From Synechococcus sp. UW179A (GTDB lineage: Bacteria > Cyanobacteriota > Cyanobacteriia > PCC-6307 > Cyanobiaceae), in NCBI RefSeq assembly GCF_900473965.1, contig NZ_UCNJ01000012.1, forward strand, positions 186,001-250,000: a stretch of DNA of 64,000 bases. The letters are read 5' to 3'. Below the pieces are notes generated by a model. It was not told the origin of the DNA. It saw nothing but the letters and a program-made list of their open reading frames with translations, and did no database searches. Both the position numbers and the translations under genes were made by a program. Shown piece after piece: positions 24,903-33,142 of the stretch; position 1 is the first letter of the stretch; each line of letters starts with the position of its first letter.

Positions 24903-26300
24903 TCAGTCAAGCTCATTGATCACGACCGAGCTGAGTGCCTGCTCGACTTTGTTTTGAAACAATTTTGTGTCTACTCGTAGTAGCAGCAAGCCTGCCGCTA
25001 AAAGACCGAAAGCTTGGACGACGAACACTCCGGCATAGGCCTCAAAGCTGTTCTGAGATCCAGTGATTTCGCCAAAGATGCTCAACAACGCTCCGCCGCT
25101 GATGGTGGCCAGCCCCCGTGCATAGGCCTGAGCCAAGCCCCAGACTCCGATAAATGTTCCTGCCATCAGAGGCGAAGTCAGACCGAGCATCAGCGTGAGG
25201 CTTGCATTGGTGCTGATTCCGGCTCCTACGCCGAAAAGGAACAGTGCTTTCTGGAAGAGCGATGTTGAGGCCAGAGATCCTGATACCACCATCATCAACA
25301 CGAAGAGTGCAGAAAGCACTCCACCGCTCAGAGCTGTCCGTTGGGCGCCAAGTCGAGGTGTGATCAAGAAGCCTGTTGCACCAATTCCCAGCAACGTTCC
25401 AACCCCCCACACGGCATTTAGCCGCGTGCTCGTGCAGAGATCCATGGCGAACACCGCTCCGCCGTAGGGCTCCAGCACAGCTTCCTGTAGAAACAACGCG
25501 AACGTGAACAGGGACAGAACAACAAAGAAATACCCCACCTGTGGGGATTGTTTCAGCACACTCCATGCGCCACTGAGAGAAATGTTCTGATTGATCGCCA
25601 GTGGTGGCTGATCTTTGGAATTGCCGGTTTTCAGACGTGGCTCCACCCCTGCAATTGAAGCCACGACAAGCGTGAAGATCACCAGGGGTGCCACCGTGAT
25701 CAGCCTTTCCACTCCAGAGATCAGATTGGTCAGCTCAGCGGTTTCGCATGAGGAGCCAAGAAACGAACTCAGTAGAATGGCTCCTGCGACGATGCCCACC
25801 ATCAGCATCGACCACACAACAGACACCAGGGCAGGTCGCTGTTTTTCAGTGCTCACATCAACCAGTAGCGCTGCAAATGGGGTGGAACTGGCTGCAATGG
25901 CCAGCCCATAGAACACAAACACCAGGGCGAGGATCAGCCCTCTCCAGATCACATCAGCCTCACTGCCTGCTTGAGATGCTTCTGCCAGCCAGAGAACGTT
26001 GCGGCCTGCAATCCACGTCAATAGGCAAAACGCCGCTGCGCCGCCAACAATGAAGGGTGTGCGCCGTAGTTGATTCCAACGGCAGCGATCCGATTGCTGT
26101 CCAAACCAGATTCTGGAGAAGGCAACCAGTTGCTGACTGCCGAGAGCCAGTGCGGTTAGCGCGGCAGGCACCTCAAATTCATCAATCAGCAGTCTGTTGA
26201 AGATGCCAAGGGTCAGAACTGAGAGAGCACCGAGACAGGCCTGAAACAGACCAAGACGCAATGCAAGGGCAATGAACCGTGCTGATCCCACCGGCTGCAA
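24903..26300 (-). CDS. BCH/PucC-family major facilitator-type membrane protein
   Basis: A 465-residue protein with about twelve hydrophobic spans, in the PucC/Bch2 branch of the major facilitator superfamily found in phototrophs. Indicators are the N-terminal LGLFQACLGALSVLTLGIFNRLL, FGQQSDRCRWNQLRRTPFIVGG and VYGL-like AIAASSTPFAALLVDVSTEKQRPALVSVVW (abbreviated family cue: LVDVSTEKQRP). Members are linked to assembly of chlorophyll-binding antenna complexes or chlorophyll transport in the thylakoid. The start is a TTG at 26300, with GTG nine bases later as an alternative. It lies downstream of clpS on the same strand. Confidence 0.85.
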   Translation of the reverse strand: MQPVGSARFIALALRLGLFQACLGALSVLTLGIFNRLLIDEFEVPAALTALALGSQQLVAFSRIWFGQQSDRCRWNQLRRTPFIVGGAAAFCLLTWIAGRNVLWLAEASQAGSEADVIWRGLILALVFVFYGLAIAASSTPFAALLVDVSTEKQRPALVSVVWSMLMVGIVAGAILLSSFLGSSCETAELTNLISGVERLITVAPLVIFTLVVASIAGVEPRLKTGNSKDQPPLAINQNISLSGAWSVLKQSPQVGYFFVVLSLFTFALFLQEAVLEPYGGAVFAMDLCTSTRLNAVWGVGTLLGIGATGFLITPRLGAQRTALSGGVLSALFVLMMVVSGSLASTSLFQKALFLFGVGAGISTNASLTLMLGLTSPLMAGTFIGVWGLAQAYARGLATISGGALLSIFGEITGSQNSFEAYAGVFVVQAFGLLAAGLLLLRVDTKLFQNKVEQALSSVVINELD

Positions 26301-26327
26301 AAGCGATTCGCTGACCTTAGGTGGCCC

Positions 26328-26624
26328 TTAGCAGCGCTCCACTGGAGCCATCGTCAACCCCTCCGAAGCAAGTTGTTGGTGATACAACTCGGCTTGTTCC
26401 AGCGGACCACACCAGACCTCCGCACGGCCTTCTCCGTCGATACGACGGGCCAGAGCCCAGGCACGATCTGAATTCATGCCGGGAATGATCTTGCAGAGGC
26501 ACTCCACCACATGTTCAAACGTGTTCACGTCATCGTCCAGCACGATCACGCGTGCTTCCGGATAGCGCTGAGTTGTGCCCTGGCGTTCAAGAACCGTTGC
26601 TGCACCGGGTGATGACGAAGTCAT
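26328..26624 (-). CDS. clpS: ClpS-family adaptor of the Clp protease (ClpS2-like)
   Basis: A 98-residue adaptor that delivers N-degron substrates to the ClpC/ClpP protease. The core VIVLDDDVNTFEHVVECL matches the ClpS D-D-x-N-T/S substrate-binding loop. RRIDGEGRAEVWCGPLEQAE corresponds to the segment where canonical ClpS has a conserved His (H66 in E. coli); here the aligned position is Asp. This suggests an altered N-degron specificity, as described for the cyanobacterial ClpS2 group. It is divergent from petN, and clpP is encoded 2.6 kb away. Confidence 0.85.
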   Translation of the reverse strand: MTSSSPGAATVLERQGTTQRYPEARVIVLDDDVNTFEHVVECLCKIIPGMNSDRAWALARRIDGEGRAEVWCGPLEQAELYHQQLASEGLTMAPVERC

Positions 26625-26696
26625 GAGGTCTCGTGAACAGACGGGATGAATCCGCAGGGAAGCTTAGTTACACTGCCGTCATCCAAGAGATCCACA

Positions 26697-26798
26697 ATGC
26701 TTTTCACCCTGGGTTGGGCTTCTCTCGCAGCTGTGTTCAGCTTTTCGATCGCCATGGTGGTGTGGGGTCGCAACGGTGACGGCTCCATTAATTTCTGA
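26697..26798 (+). CDS. petN: Cytochrome b6-f complex subunit 8, PetN
   Basis: A 33-residue protein with one membrane span ([18 protein letters not shown]) followed by [13 protein letters not shown]. The VVWGRNG end is the hallmark of PetN, which is needed for stability of the cytochrome b6-f complex in the thylakoid. It is too short for usual ORF cut-offs. It is divergent from clpS, and the stop is followed one base later by the GTG of a second tiny membrane protein gene. Confidence 0.93.
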   Translation: MLFTLGWASLAAVFSFSIAMVVWGRNGDGSINF

Positions 26799-26799
26799 C

Positions 26800-26934
26800 G
26801 TGTACGAGACGCTCCAGTCTCCTCTGGTCAATCAAGCACTTGCTGTTACAGCTGTAGCACTGCTCGTGTTCGTTAGTGGTTCTGTGATTTATCTGTCCAC
26901 GATTGAGTGGAGAGATCGACGACGTCGTCGGTGA
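26800..26934 (+). CDS. 44-residue single-span membrane protein directly after petN
   Basis: GTG at 26800, one base after the petN stop, opens a 44-codon frame: YETLQSPLVNQALAVTAVAL then LLVFVSGSVIYLSTIEWRD, ending in a run of five Arg. It has one clear membrane span with the basic tail predicted to be cytoplasmic/stromal. The tight spacing means it is almost certainly on the petN mRNA and translated by coupling. I do not recognise it; a small b6-f or photosystem-associated subunit is one possibility by context only. Confidence 0.65.
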   Translation: MYETLQSPLVNQALAVTAVALLVFVSGSVIYLSTIEWRDRRRRR

Positions 26935-26983
26935 CAGTGTGTTCGAAACTGCTCTTTTGAGTCGGAGCTTGCAGCGTTGCCGC

Positions 26984-28438
26984 ATGCAGCTGTTGCGTTC
27001 AACAGCCACGCTGGCTGGTATTTCGTTGCTGCTTGGATCTGGTTTGATCGGATTGCGCTTAACGAATCGTGGCCTGCACTGGGCTGATGACAGTTCAGCT
27101 TCGTCCTTGGCTCAATTGTCAGGCGCTCTGATTCTTGTCCAGAGTTTCCGTGGTGATCCGAAACGAACTGTTCCGTCGCTCTGGACAGATCGTTTGGGTG
27201 TTAAGCCAGCTTCTGATCTTTGGCAGCGATATGGCCGTTCGATCTGGTGGCAGGGGTGGTCACAGGACGGTGATGCCTATCTGATTCTGTCGTCCTCAAC
27301 GTTTCCTGCCGAGATTGAAGGGCTTCAACGTCAGCGTGTGGGATCGATGGAGGTTCTGGCTTCAGACGCACTGCATCGCCAGCAGCTGCTGCAACGGCTG
27401 AAAACCAATCAGGTCTCAACAACCAAGCTTCAGCCCGACAGTCTCTTGGGATCCTGTCTTCAGGCCTTGTCGGAGAGCCCCGGGGTCATCTGGAATGCGG
27501 ACGCCCTTGCAACACTCAGCGGAACGCTTGCGCCCTTGCTCCAGCAGGGTCGAGAAGGTTGTGTTCAGCTACGACTTCAGTCCAATCAACTTCTCTGGAA
27601 TGGCGTCATCGGGCGTCGACCGTTGAGTTCCCTCACCCAGCAGACCTCGGTGTTAGTCCCAGGGCCTTTTCATGCCAGTTCGAGTCAGACACTCACTGAT
27701 CTGAACTCCGGTAACGCAAGATCACCCGAAGCAACATCCACCGAAGCAACATCCACCGAAGCAAAATCCAGCGATCTCACGTTGCTTCAGATCAGTGGAA
27801 AGCGTGTGGATTTGATTCTGGGAACTCTGCTGTCGCGTCAGATCATTCAGGCGCCACTCGAGGAGCTTTACGGAATCAACGGTGGTATGCGATCCAAAAT
27901 CGCTGATCTTCCGTTTTCCATGAGGCTGCAGAGCCGTCCTAGCGGTGTTTATAAAGCTGGTTTGCAAATTCAATTGCCATTGACTGGGAGTCGTGAGCAA
28001 TGGACATCAATTCTCGAAGCGGTGTCGGATCGCCTTGATTCCAGGGGATACCAGAAGCTTCAGCAGGTTCCGGCTTCAGCCGAGCCTTCCAGTCTTTGGC
28101 AGCTGCGCGATGATCCCGATCAGACCATCGTTGGTGGCTGGGAGATCATCAACGATCAGAAGGTGCCCGTTTTAAGCATCGGATTTGGAACAAAACCTGC
28201 TGATCAGCCTTTCCTCGCACCTCTCTTGCAGAAGCACTCCTACTCGCTCAGGATTACGGCTGACCCCAAGCATTTAACGCAACTTGGTTTCCTTGGAGGT
28301 CTGTGGCCGAAGCCTGTGCAGAGCGCATCGACTCTCAACATTGAGATCAGACCTCTCAACTCCTCAGGAGCCAACCAGTCAGCCCGGCAGTCGTGGTGGA
28401 GAGTGCACGGGAGCCTGAACCTGGCTCCTGACTCTTAA
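26984..28438 (+). CDS. Membrane-anchored protein of unknown function with in-frame repeats
   Basis: About 484 residues from ATG 26984. An N-terminal span (TATLAGISLLLGSGLIGLRL) precedes a large extracytoplasmic or lumenal region with repeated alpha/beta segments (LILVQSFRGDPKR, WQGWSQDGDAYLIL, WEIINDQKVPVLSIGFGTKP). A linker near the middle contains EATST-type repeats coded by a tandem 15-bp sequence (27728-27772). It is probably expressed behind petN and the 44-residue gene. The general layout recalls cyanobacterial DUF3352-like proteins, but I do not assert that family. It converges on thf1, overlapping its 3' end by four bases. Confidence 0.65.
   Translation: MQLLRSTATLAGISLLLGSGLIGLRLTNRGLHWADDSSASSLAQLSGALILVQSFRGDPKRTVPSLWTDRLGVKPASDLWQRYGRSIWWQGWSQDGDAYLILSSSTFPAEIEGLQRQRVGSMEVLASDALHRQQLLQRLKTNQVSTTKLQPDSLLGSCLQALSESPGVIWNADALATLSGTLAPLLQQGREGCVQLRLQSNQLLWNGVIGRRPLSSLTQQTSVLVPGPFHASSSQTLTDLNSGNARSPEATSTEATSTEAKSSDLTLLQISGKRVDLILGTLLSRQIIQAPLEELYGINGGMRSKIADLPFSMRLQSRPSGVYKAGLQIQLPLTGSREQWTSILEAVSDRLDSRGYQKLQQVPASAEPSSLWQLRDDPDQTIVGGWEIINDQKVPVLSIGFGTKPADQPFLAPLLQKHSYSLRITADPKHLTQLGFLGGLWPKPVQSASTLNIEIRPLNSSGANQSARQSWWRVHGSLNLAPDS
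27728..27772 (+). repeat. In-frame 15-bp tandem repeat
   Basis: Three adjacent units of GAAGCAACATCCACC (the third with two changes) encode EATST-like pentads in a linker of the large membrane-anchored protein. The unit length keeps the reading frame. Confidence 0.85.
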
Positions 28439-29115
28439 TCCTGGGATGCTTTTTCAGCCCTCTGTCGCTCACGTTTGCGTCGTTCGGCTGCGAGCGTTTC
28501 TTCCATGAGTTCAACGGCCTGAACCATCTTTTCGAGATTGCTGCGGTAGAGACTCAGATCCTTCTCCAGGCGAGGACGAGACAATCCGATCTGCTCACCG
28601 ATGGCGTGCACCGTTTTGCTCAGTTCTTCGGGATCATCACTCTCATTGCCCTGAGCTTCGGAGAGCAGACTGAACAATCCAACGGCTACGAGACGGGAAT
28701 AGTGGAAGTCATCCTCTGTCACCGCTGAAAGGCCGGTTGCCAGAGGTTCTGGGGCACCTTTCCCCTTTGACTTCAACCAGGTTTGGACGTCGTCAACAGT
28801 GTGGCCCTGAACGGCCTTCGTACTCCCTTGCGCAAGAGCCTTAATTTCATCGCCGTCAAACCCATTGCAACTGCAGAGAGCGGAGAACAACGGTTCAAGT
28901 TGTTTCTCCGGGCGATACCCCTTCGTGAAGGCATGGAAGACCTGACACAACCCCACTGCGAATAACGCATTGATCCTGAAGTGGGTTTGATGACTCAGCA
29001 GGTGCAGTTCCACCAGCAGCTCATCTGCTGTGCGTCGATACAGCGAAGGAATGACGTAAGGGAAAGCTGTGTGAAAGGCTTTCTTGCTGTCAGCGATCGT
29101 CTGGGACCCAGTCAA
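28435..29115 (-). CDS. thf1: Thylakoid formation protein Thf1/Psb29
   Basis: A 226-residue protein needed for thylakoid biogenesis and photosystem II repair, known to work with the FtsH protease. Diagnostic parts are TIADSKKAFHTAFPYVIPSLYRR (key TIADSKKAFH), DELLVELHLLSHQ, YDALFAVGL-like NALFAVGLCQVF, and a long C-terminal coiled coil (LEKMVQAVELMEETLAAERRK abbreviated to MVQAVELMEETL) that carries RKRERQ. The start is TTG 29115; no closer ATG fits the conserved N-terminus. It is divergent from clpP. Confidence 0.93.
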   Translation of the reverse strand: MTGSQTIADSKKAFHTAFPYVIPSLYRRTADELLVELHLLSHQTHFRINALFAVGLCQVFHAFTKGYRPEKQLEPLFSALCSCNGFDGDEIKALAQGSTKAVQGHTVDDVQTWLKSKGKGAPEPLATGLSAVTEDDFHYSRLVAVGLFSLLSEAQGNESDDPEELSKTVHAIGEQIGLSRPRLEKDLSLYRSNLEKMVQAVELMEETLAAERRKRERQRAEKASQD

Positions 29116-29196
29116 GCTTTTCTAAGGCTGTCTTTAAGGCAAGACCATAGCGCTGCTGTTGCCGCCGTTAAGATTCAGTGAGTCAGCAGGTCCAAC

Positions 29197-29787
29197 ATGA
29201 TCCCCATCGTGATTGAGGAATCCGGACGCGGGGAAAGGGCGTTTGATATTTATTCGCGCTTGCTGCGCGAGCGAATCATCTTTCTCGGTGAAGCTGTCAC
29301 AAGTGAGTCGGCCAACAGGATTGTTGCCCAGCTGCTGTTTCTTGAAGCAGAGGATCCTGAAAAGGACATCTACCTCTACATCAATTCTCCGGGAGGATCT
29401 GTTTACGACGGTCTTGGCATTTTTGACACCATGCAGCACATCAAGCCCGATGTTCATACCGTCTGCGTCGGCCTTGCAGCCAGCATGGGTGCGTTTCTTC
29501 TGTGTGCGGGTACTAAAGGAAAGCGAAGCAGCCTTCAGCATTCACGCATCATGATTCACCAGCCTCTCGGTGGGGCAAGGGGACAGGCCAGTGATATTCG
29601 TATTCAGGCTGACGAAATTCTTTTCTTGAAAGATCGTTTGAATAGGGAGCTTGCTGACAGAACCAGTCAACCTCTTGACAAAATCCAGACCGATACTGAT
29701 CGCGATTTCTTTATGTCCCCATCTGAAGCCAAGGATTATGGATTAATCGACAGCGTTATTGATAAACGTCCCGTACATTCGGTTTGA
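29197..29787 (+). CDS. clpP: ATP-dependent Clp protease proteolytic subunit ClpP
   Basis: A 196-residue serine peptidase that forms the Clp barrel. The triad is intact: Ser in [11 protein letters not shown], His in MIHQPLGGA, Asp in [23 protein letters not shown] is the oxyanion and handle region. Cyanobacteria carry several ClpP/ClpR paralogues; which one this is cannot be settled here. It is divergent from thf1 and followed by a bidirectional terminator shared with ftsH. ClpS, its possible adaptor partner, lies nearby. Confidence 0.94.
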   Translation: MIPIVIEESGRGERAFDIYSRLLRERIIFLGEAVTSESANRIVAQLLFLEAEDPEKDIYLYINSPGGSVYDGLGIFDTMQHIKPDVHTVCVGLAASMGAFLLCAGTKGKRSSLQHSRIMIHQPLGGARGQASDIRIQADEILFLKDRLNRELADRTSQPLDKIQTDTDRDFFMSPSEAKDYGLIDSVIDKRPVHSV

Positions 29788-29801
29788 TTGCGATCAGATT
29801 A

Positions 29802-29826
29802 AAAAACTCCCTATAAGGGAGTTTTT
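29802..29826. terminator. Bidirectional terminator between clpP and ftsH
   Basis: AAAAACTCCC and GGGAGTTTTT flank a TATAA loop, giving a hairpin with an A-run before and T-run after, so it can act in both directions. Confidence 0.85.
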
Positions 29827-29864
29827 ATGTTTTAAGTTTGCCCTTGTTTTGTTAAAGCTAAATC

Positions 29865-29898
29865 AAAAAAATTCCAGGTTTAATTTTGAGCCTGGAAT
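29865..29898 (-). terminator. Terminator after ftsH
   Basis: ATTCCAGG (29871-29878) pairs with CCTGGAAT (29891-29898). Read on the minus strand the hairpin is followed by T residues (29865-29870), so it terminates ftsH about 20 bases after its stop. Confidence 0.8.
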
Positions 29899-29920
29899 GA
29901 GTAGTATTTAATTATTAGGG

Positions 29921-31834
29921 TTAGTTCAAAACTGGAGAGAATCGATCTTTCTCTGGAATTGTGGTGTAATTAGCGAGAACTTCGCGGAATTCATCACCAT
30001 CCATCGTCTCTTTTTCAATCAGTAATTCAACAAGACGGTCCATGGCTTCACGTTGACCTTGAACAAGGCTCAAAGTCTCTTCGTAGCACTGCATCACGAT
30101 GCCTCGAACCTGCTCATCGATTTGCTTTGAAGTGCCTTCAGAGGTGTCGCTGCGCGTCATCAGATCTCTGCCGATAAACACTTCCTGGCTTCCACCTTCT
30201 GTCGACATCTGGCCAAGACCACTCATTCCATAGCGCGTCACCATCTGCCGAGCGATTGAGGCAACCATCTGGATGTCTCCGCCAGCTCCGGTGGTGACTT
30301 CCGCGTATCCAAAAACAACGTCCTCAGCGGCACGTCCGCCAAGAGCTCCCATGATCCGTGCTTTCAGCTGCGAACGGGACACGAGCATTTGTTCTTCATC
30401 GGGAGAGAACCAGGTCAGACCCTGAGCTTGTCCTCGTGGAATCAGGGTGACTTTCTGGACGGGATCGTGATCCTTCACCAGGCTGCCGACCAAAGCATGC
30501 CCCACCTCGTGATAGGCGATCAATCGCTTACTGCGGCCGTCAGTCAGAGGGTGACCTTCCAATCCCGCGATGATGCGGTCAACGGCATCATCGATTTCAG
30601 CAAGGCTGATGGTTTCCTTACGACGACGGGCTGTGAGTATCGCTGCTTCATTCAGAAGATTGGCGAGGTCAGCGCCTGTGAAGCCAGGGGTCCTCCGAGC
30701 GATGCTTTCTAGAGAAAGATCGGGAGCAAGCTTCTTGTTGCGTGAGTGGACCTTAAGGATGGAAAGGCGACCCTTGATGTCAGGAGCATCGACTGTCACT
30801 TGACGGTCGAAACGGCCAGGTCGCATCAAGGCTGAGTCGAGAACGTCGGGGCGGTTGGTCGCCGCAATGATGATGATTCCACTGTTGCCCTCGAAGCCAT
30901 CCATCTCGGTGAGCAGTTGGTTCAGTGTTTGCTCACGTTCGTCATTGCCGCCACCGATTCCAGCTCCTCGCTGACGTCCGACTGCATCAATTTCATCAAT
31001 AAAAATCAGACAAGGGCTGTTTTCCTTCGCGCGTTTGAACAGGTCCCTGACTCTGCTGGCACCTACACCAACAAACATTTCAACGAATTCTGAACCCGAT
31101 AGGGAAAAGAAGGGAACACCAGCTTCTCCTGCAATGGCCTTGGCCAAGAGTGTTTTGCCGGTGCCTGGAGGTCCAACCAGCAAAACACCCTTAGGGATCT
31201 GGGCTCCAACAGATGTGAATTTTTCAGGCTGCTTCAGGAACGTCACGACCTCTTCAAGGTCTTGCTTGGCTTCGTTGACGCCTGCCACGTCGTCAAACAT
31301 CACACCTGTTTCCGCTTCCATCGCAAAGCGGGCCTTAGTTTTGCCAAATTGCATGGCCTGACCTGGGCCGCCTGGCATGTTATTGCCACGGCGTGCCAGG
31401 AAAATCAAGGAACCAATGAGAAGCAGCGGGAACAACAGATTTCCCAGGATGCCAAGAGCAGGTGGAGCAGTCTTAGGAGGGTGAACATCAAAACTGATGC
31501 CTTCTGATTTGAGGGTATTGATCAGTTCAGGTGCCAATCCAGGCAGGTCAACTCTCAAGCGTTGGACACGGTTGTCGAGATCGGGATCAACCGCTTCTAC
31601 CACCGCATCACGGCCGCCGTCGTAGATGTCAACGGAAGTCACTCGACCAGCTTCTACGTAGTCGAGGAAGCGGCCGTAGCTCATCCTCGCTACAGCTGTG
31701 TTGCGTGGGGCCACTGTGGGGCCGCCTGGCTTCAGGTTGCTCAGGGCCCCGCTGCCGAAGAATTGCAATGCCAGCAGCAGAGCAACAGTGATGGGAAGTC
31801 CCCAGAGAAGGATCTGCCGCCAGCGCTGATTCAT
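29921..31834 (-). CDS. ftsH: ATP-dependent zinc metalloprotease FtsH (thylakoid type)
   Basis: A 637-residue membrane AAA+ protease that removes damaged proteins such as photosystem II D1. It has two N-terminal spans ([18 protein letters not shown] and [19 protein letters not shown]) with a lumenal domain between. The AAA domain follows: Walker A GPPGTGKT at about 221-228, Walker [11 protein letters not shown], and the [12 protein letters not shown]. The zinc site is HEVGH at about residue 440. Overall it resembles the thylakoid FtsH2-like proteins. The Thf1 gene nearby encodes a known functional partner. Confidence 0.95.
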   Translation of the reverse strand: MNQRWRQILLWGLPITVALLLALQFFGSGALSNLKPGGPTVAPRNTAVARMSYGRFLDYVEAGRVTSVDIYDGGRDAVVEAVDPDLDNRVQRLRVDLPGLAPELINTLKSEGISFDVHPPKTAPPALGILGNLLFPLLLIGSLIFLARRGNNMPGGPGQAMQFGKTKARFAMEAETGVMFDDVAGVNEAKQDLEEVVTFLKQPEKFTSVGAQIPKGVLLVGPPGTGKTLLAKAIAGEAGVPFFSLSGSEFVEMFVGVGASRVRDLFKRAKENSPCLIFIDEIDAVGRQRGAGIGGGNDEREQTLNQLLTEMDGFEGNSGIIIIAATNRPDVLDSALMRPGRFDRQVTVDAPDIKGRLSILKVHSRNKKLAPDLSLESIARRTPGFTGADLANLLNEAAILTARRRKETISLAEIDDAVDRIIAGLEGHPLTDGRSKRLIAYHEVGHALVGSLVKDHDPVQKVTLIPRGQAQGLTWFSPDEEQMLVSRSQLKARIMGALGGRAAEDVVFGYAEVTTGAGGDIQMVASIARQMVTRYGMSGLGQMSTEGGSQEVFIGRDLMTRSDTSEGTSKQIDEQVRGIVMQCYEETLSLVQGQREAMDRLVELLIEKETMDGDEFREVLANYTTIPEKDRFSPVLN

Positions 31835-31896
31835 GGCATTAATGAGGATTCGACGATCGTAAGAGCTTCGGGTTACAAACTGTGCAGTTGTTCTAC

Positions 31897-33126
31897 CTAA
31901 AGACTGCGCAAAGCCGTAATCGGATCAAGTCGTGCTGCGCGCCTTGCAGGAACAACACCGAAGAACAGTCCGATTGAACCTGAAAGCCCAACTGTCAGAA
32001 GCACTGTTGGTACACCAATGGCCGCTGGGAGTGGGGTGAACAAGGCCACCGCCGCGATAGCTCCATAACCGGCTGCTGTTCCAATGACCCCTCCCAGGCT
32101 GGACAGAACCAGAGATTCGACCAGAAACTGACGCAAAACATCCGAGCTGCGTGCACCAAGTGCTTTTCGGAGTCCGATTTCCTCGGTTCTCTCGCTCACG
32201 GATACCAACATGATGTTCATGATGCCGATTCCGCCGACGAGCAAAGAAACACCTCCGATGGCACCAAGCATCAAGGTCAGACCACCAGTAATGGTGCCAA
32301 CGATCGTCAGTGCGTCCTGCTGAGAGCGAACAGCGAAGTCGTCATCGCGAAGAATGCGATGCCTTTGACGCAGAAGATTGGAGATTTGGAATTTCGCCGC
32401 ACTTGTACTTTTTTCATCTCTGGCCTCGGCACTGATGAAACTGAGGCTGACTCCATAGGTCGGGTCGCGCCCTGTCAGGCGGCTGACCATGGTGGTCAGT
32501 GGGATATAGGCGTTTTCATCCTGATTGGACCCGAAGACCGCTCCCTTGGGGGCCATCACACCAATCACACTGAAACTCTGATCACGGATGCGCAGGGAAC
32601 TACCAATGGCTCCGCCGCCTGGAAACAGTTTGTCGCGTAGATCAGGACCGATTACCACAACGGTTCGTGCTGCCTGGACGTCCTGTTCGCTGATGAAACG
32701 TCCCCGTCCCACTTCAAAACTTCTGACAGGTAGGAATTCCGGTGTCACTCCAAAGATGGCTGCGGTGCTACTCCTTGCCCCAGACTGCACCACCTCGTTG
32801 GCATTGATCTGAGGAGCCACGCGCTTAACGCTGGGGACCTGTTGAGCAATTGCCTCAGCATCCTCCAGTACCAGAGTGCGGGGAAAAGCAACCCCCTGAC
32901 GCCTTGTGTCGTTACTGCCAGGCACGACGAACAGCACATTGGCTCCCAGATTGCTCAACTGGCTTTCAGCAAGATTCTGGGCACCACGTCCCACCCCGAC
33001 CAGCGTGATCACGGAGGCATTGCCGATCACAATGCCGAGCATGGTCAACAGGCTGCGCAACCTGTTGGCCTTCAGGGTGTTGAGGGCCATACCGATCGTT
33101 TCGGCGATGGGCAGATTGCTGGCCAT
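31897..33126 (-). CDS. MacB/FtsX-type ABC transporter permease
   Basis: A 409-residue permease with the MacB-like order: a first span at [20 protein letters not shown], a large extracytoplasmic MacB_PCD-type domain (residues of about 50-270), then three C-terminal FtsX spans with [15 protein letters not shown] and [15 protein letters not shown]. Such proteins move peptides, lipids or macrolides with a periplasmic adaptor and outer-membrane partner. No ATPase lies next to it. It is downstream of pyk on the same strand, and only 16 bp separates them. Confidence 0.85.
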   Translation of the reverse strand: MASNLPIAETIGMALNTLKANRLRSLLTMLGIVIGNASVITLVGVGRGAQNLAESQLSNLGANVLFVVPGSNDTRRQGVAFPRTLVLEDAEAIAQQVPSVKRVAPQINANEVVQSGARSSTAAIFGVTPEFLPVRSFEVGRGRFISEQDVQAARTVVVIGPDLRDKLFPGGGAIGSSLRIRDQSFSVIGVMAPKGAVFGSNQDENAYIPLTTMVSRLTGRDPTYGVSLSFISAEARDEKSTSAAKFQISNLLRQRHRILRDDDFAVRSQQDALTIVGTITGGLTLMLGAIGGVSLLVGGIGIMNIMLVSVSERTEEIGLRKALGARSSDVLRQFLVESLVLSSLGGVIGTAAGYGAIAAVALFTPLPAAIGVPTVLLTVGLSGSIGLFFGVVPARRAARLDPITALRSL

Positions 33127-33142
33127 GGATGAATGCTCAGGC

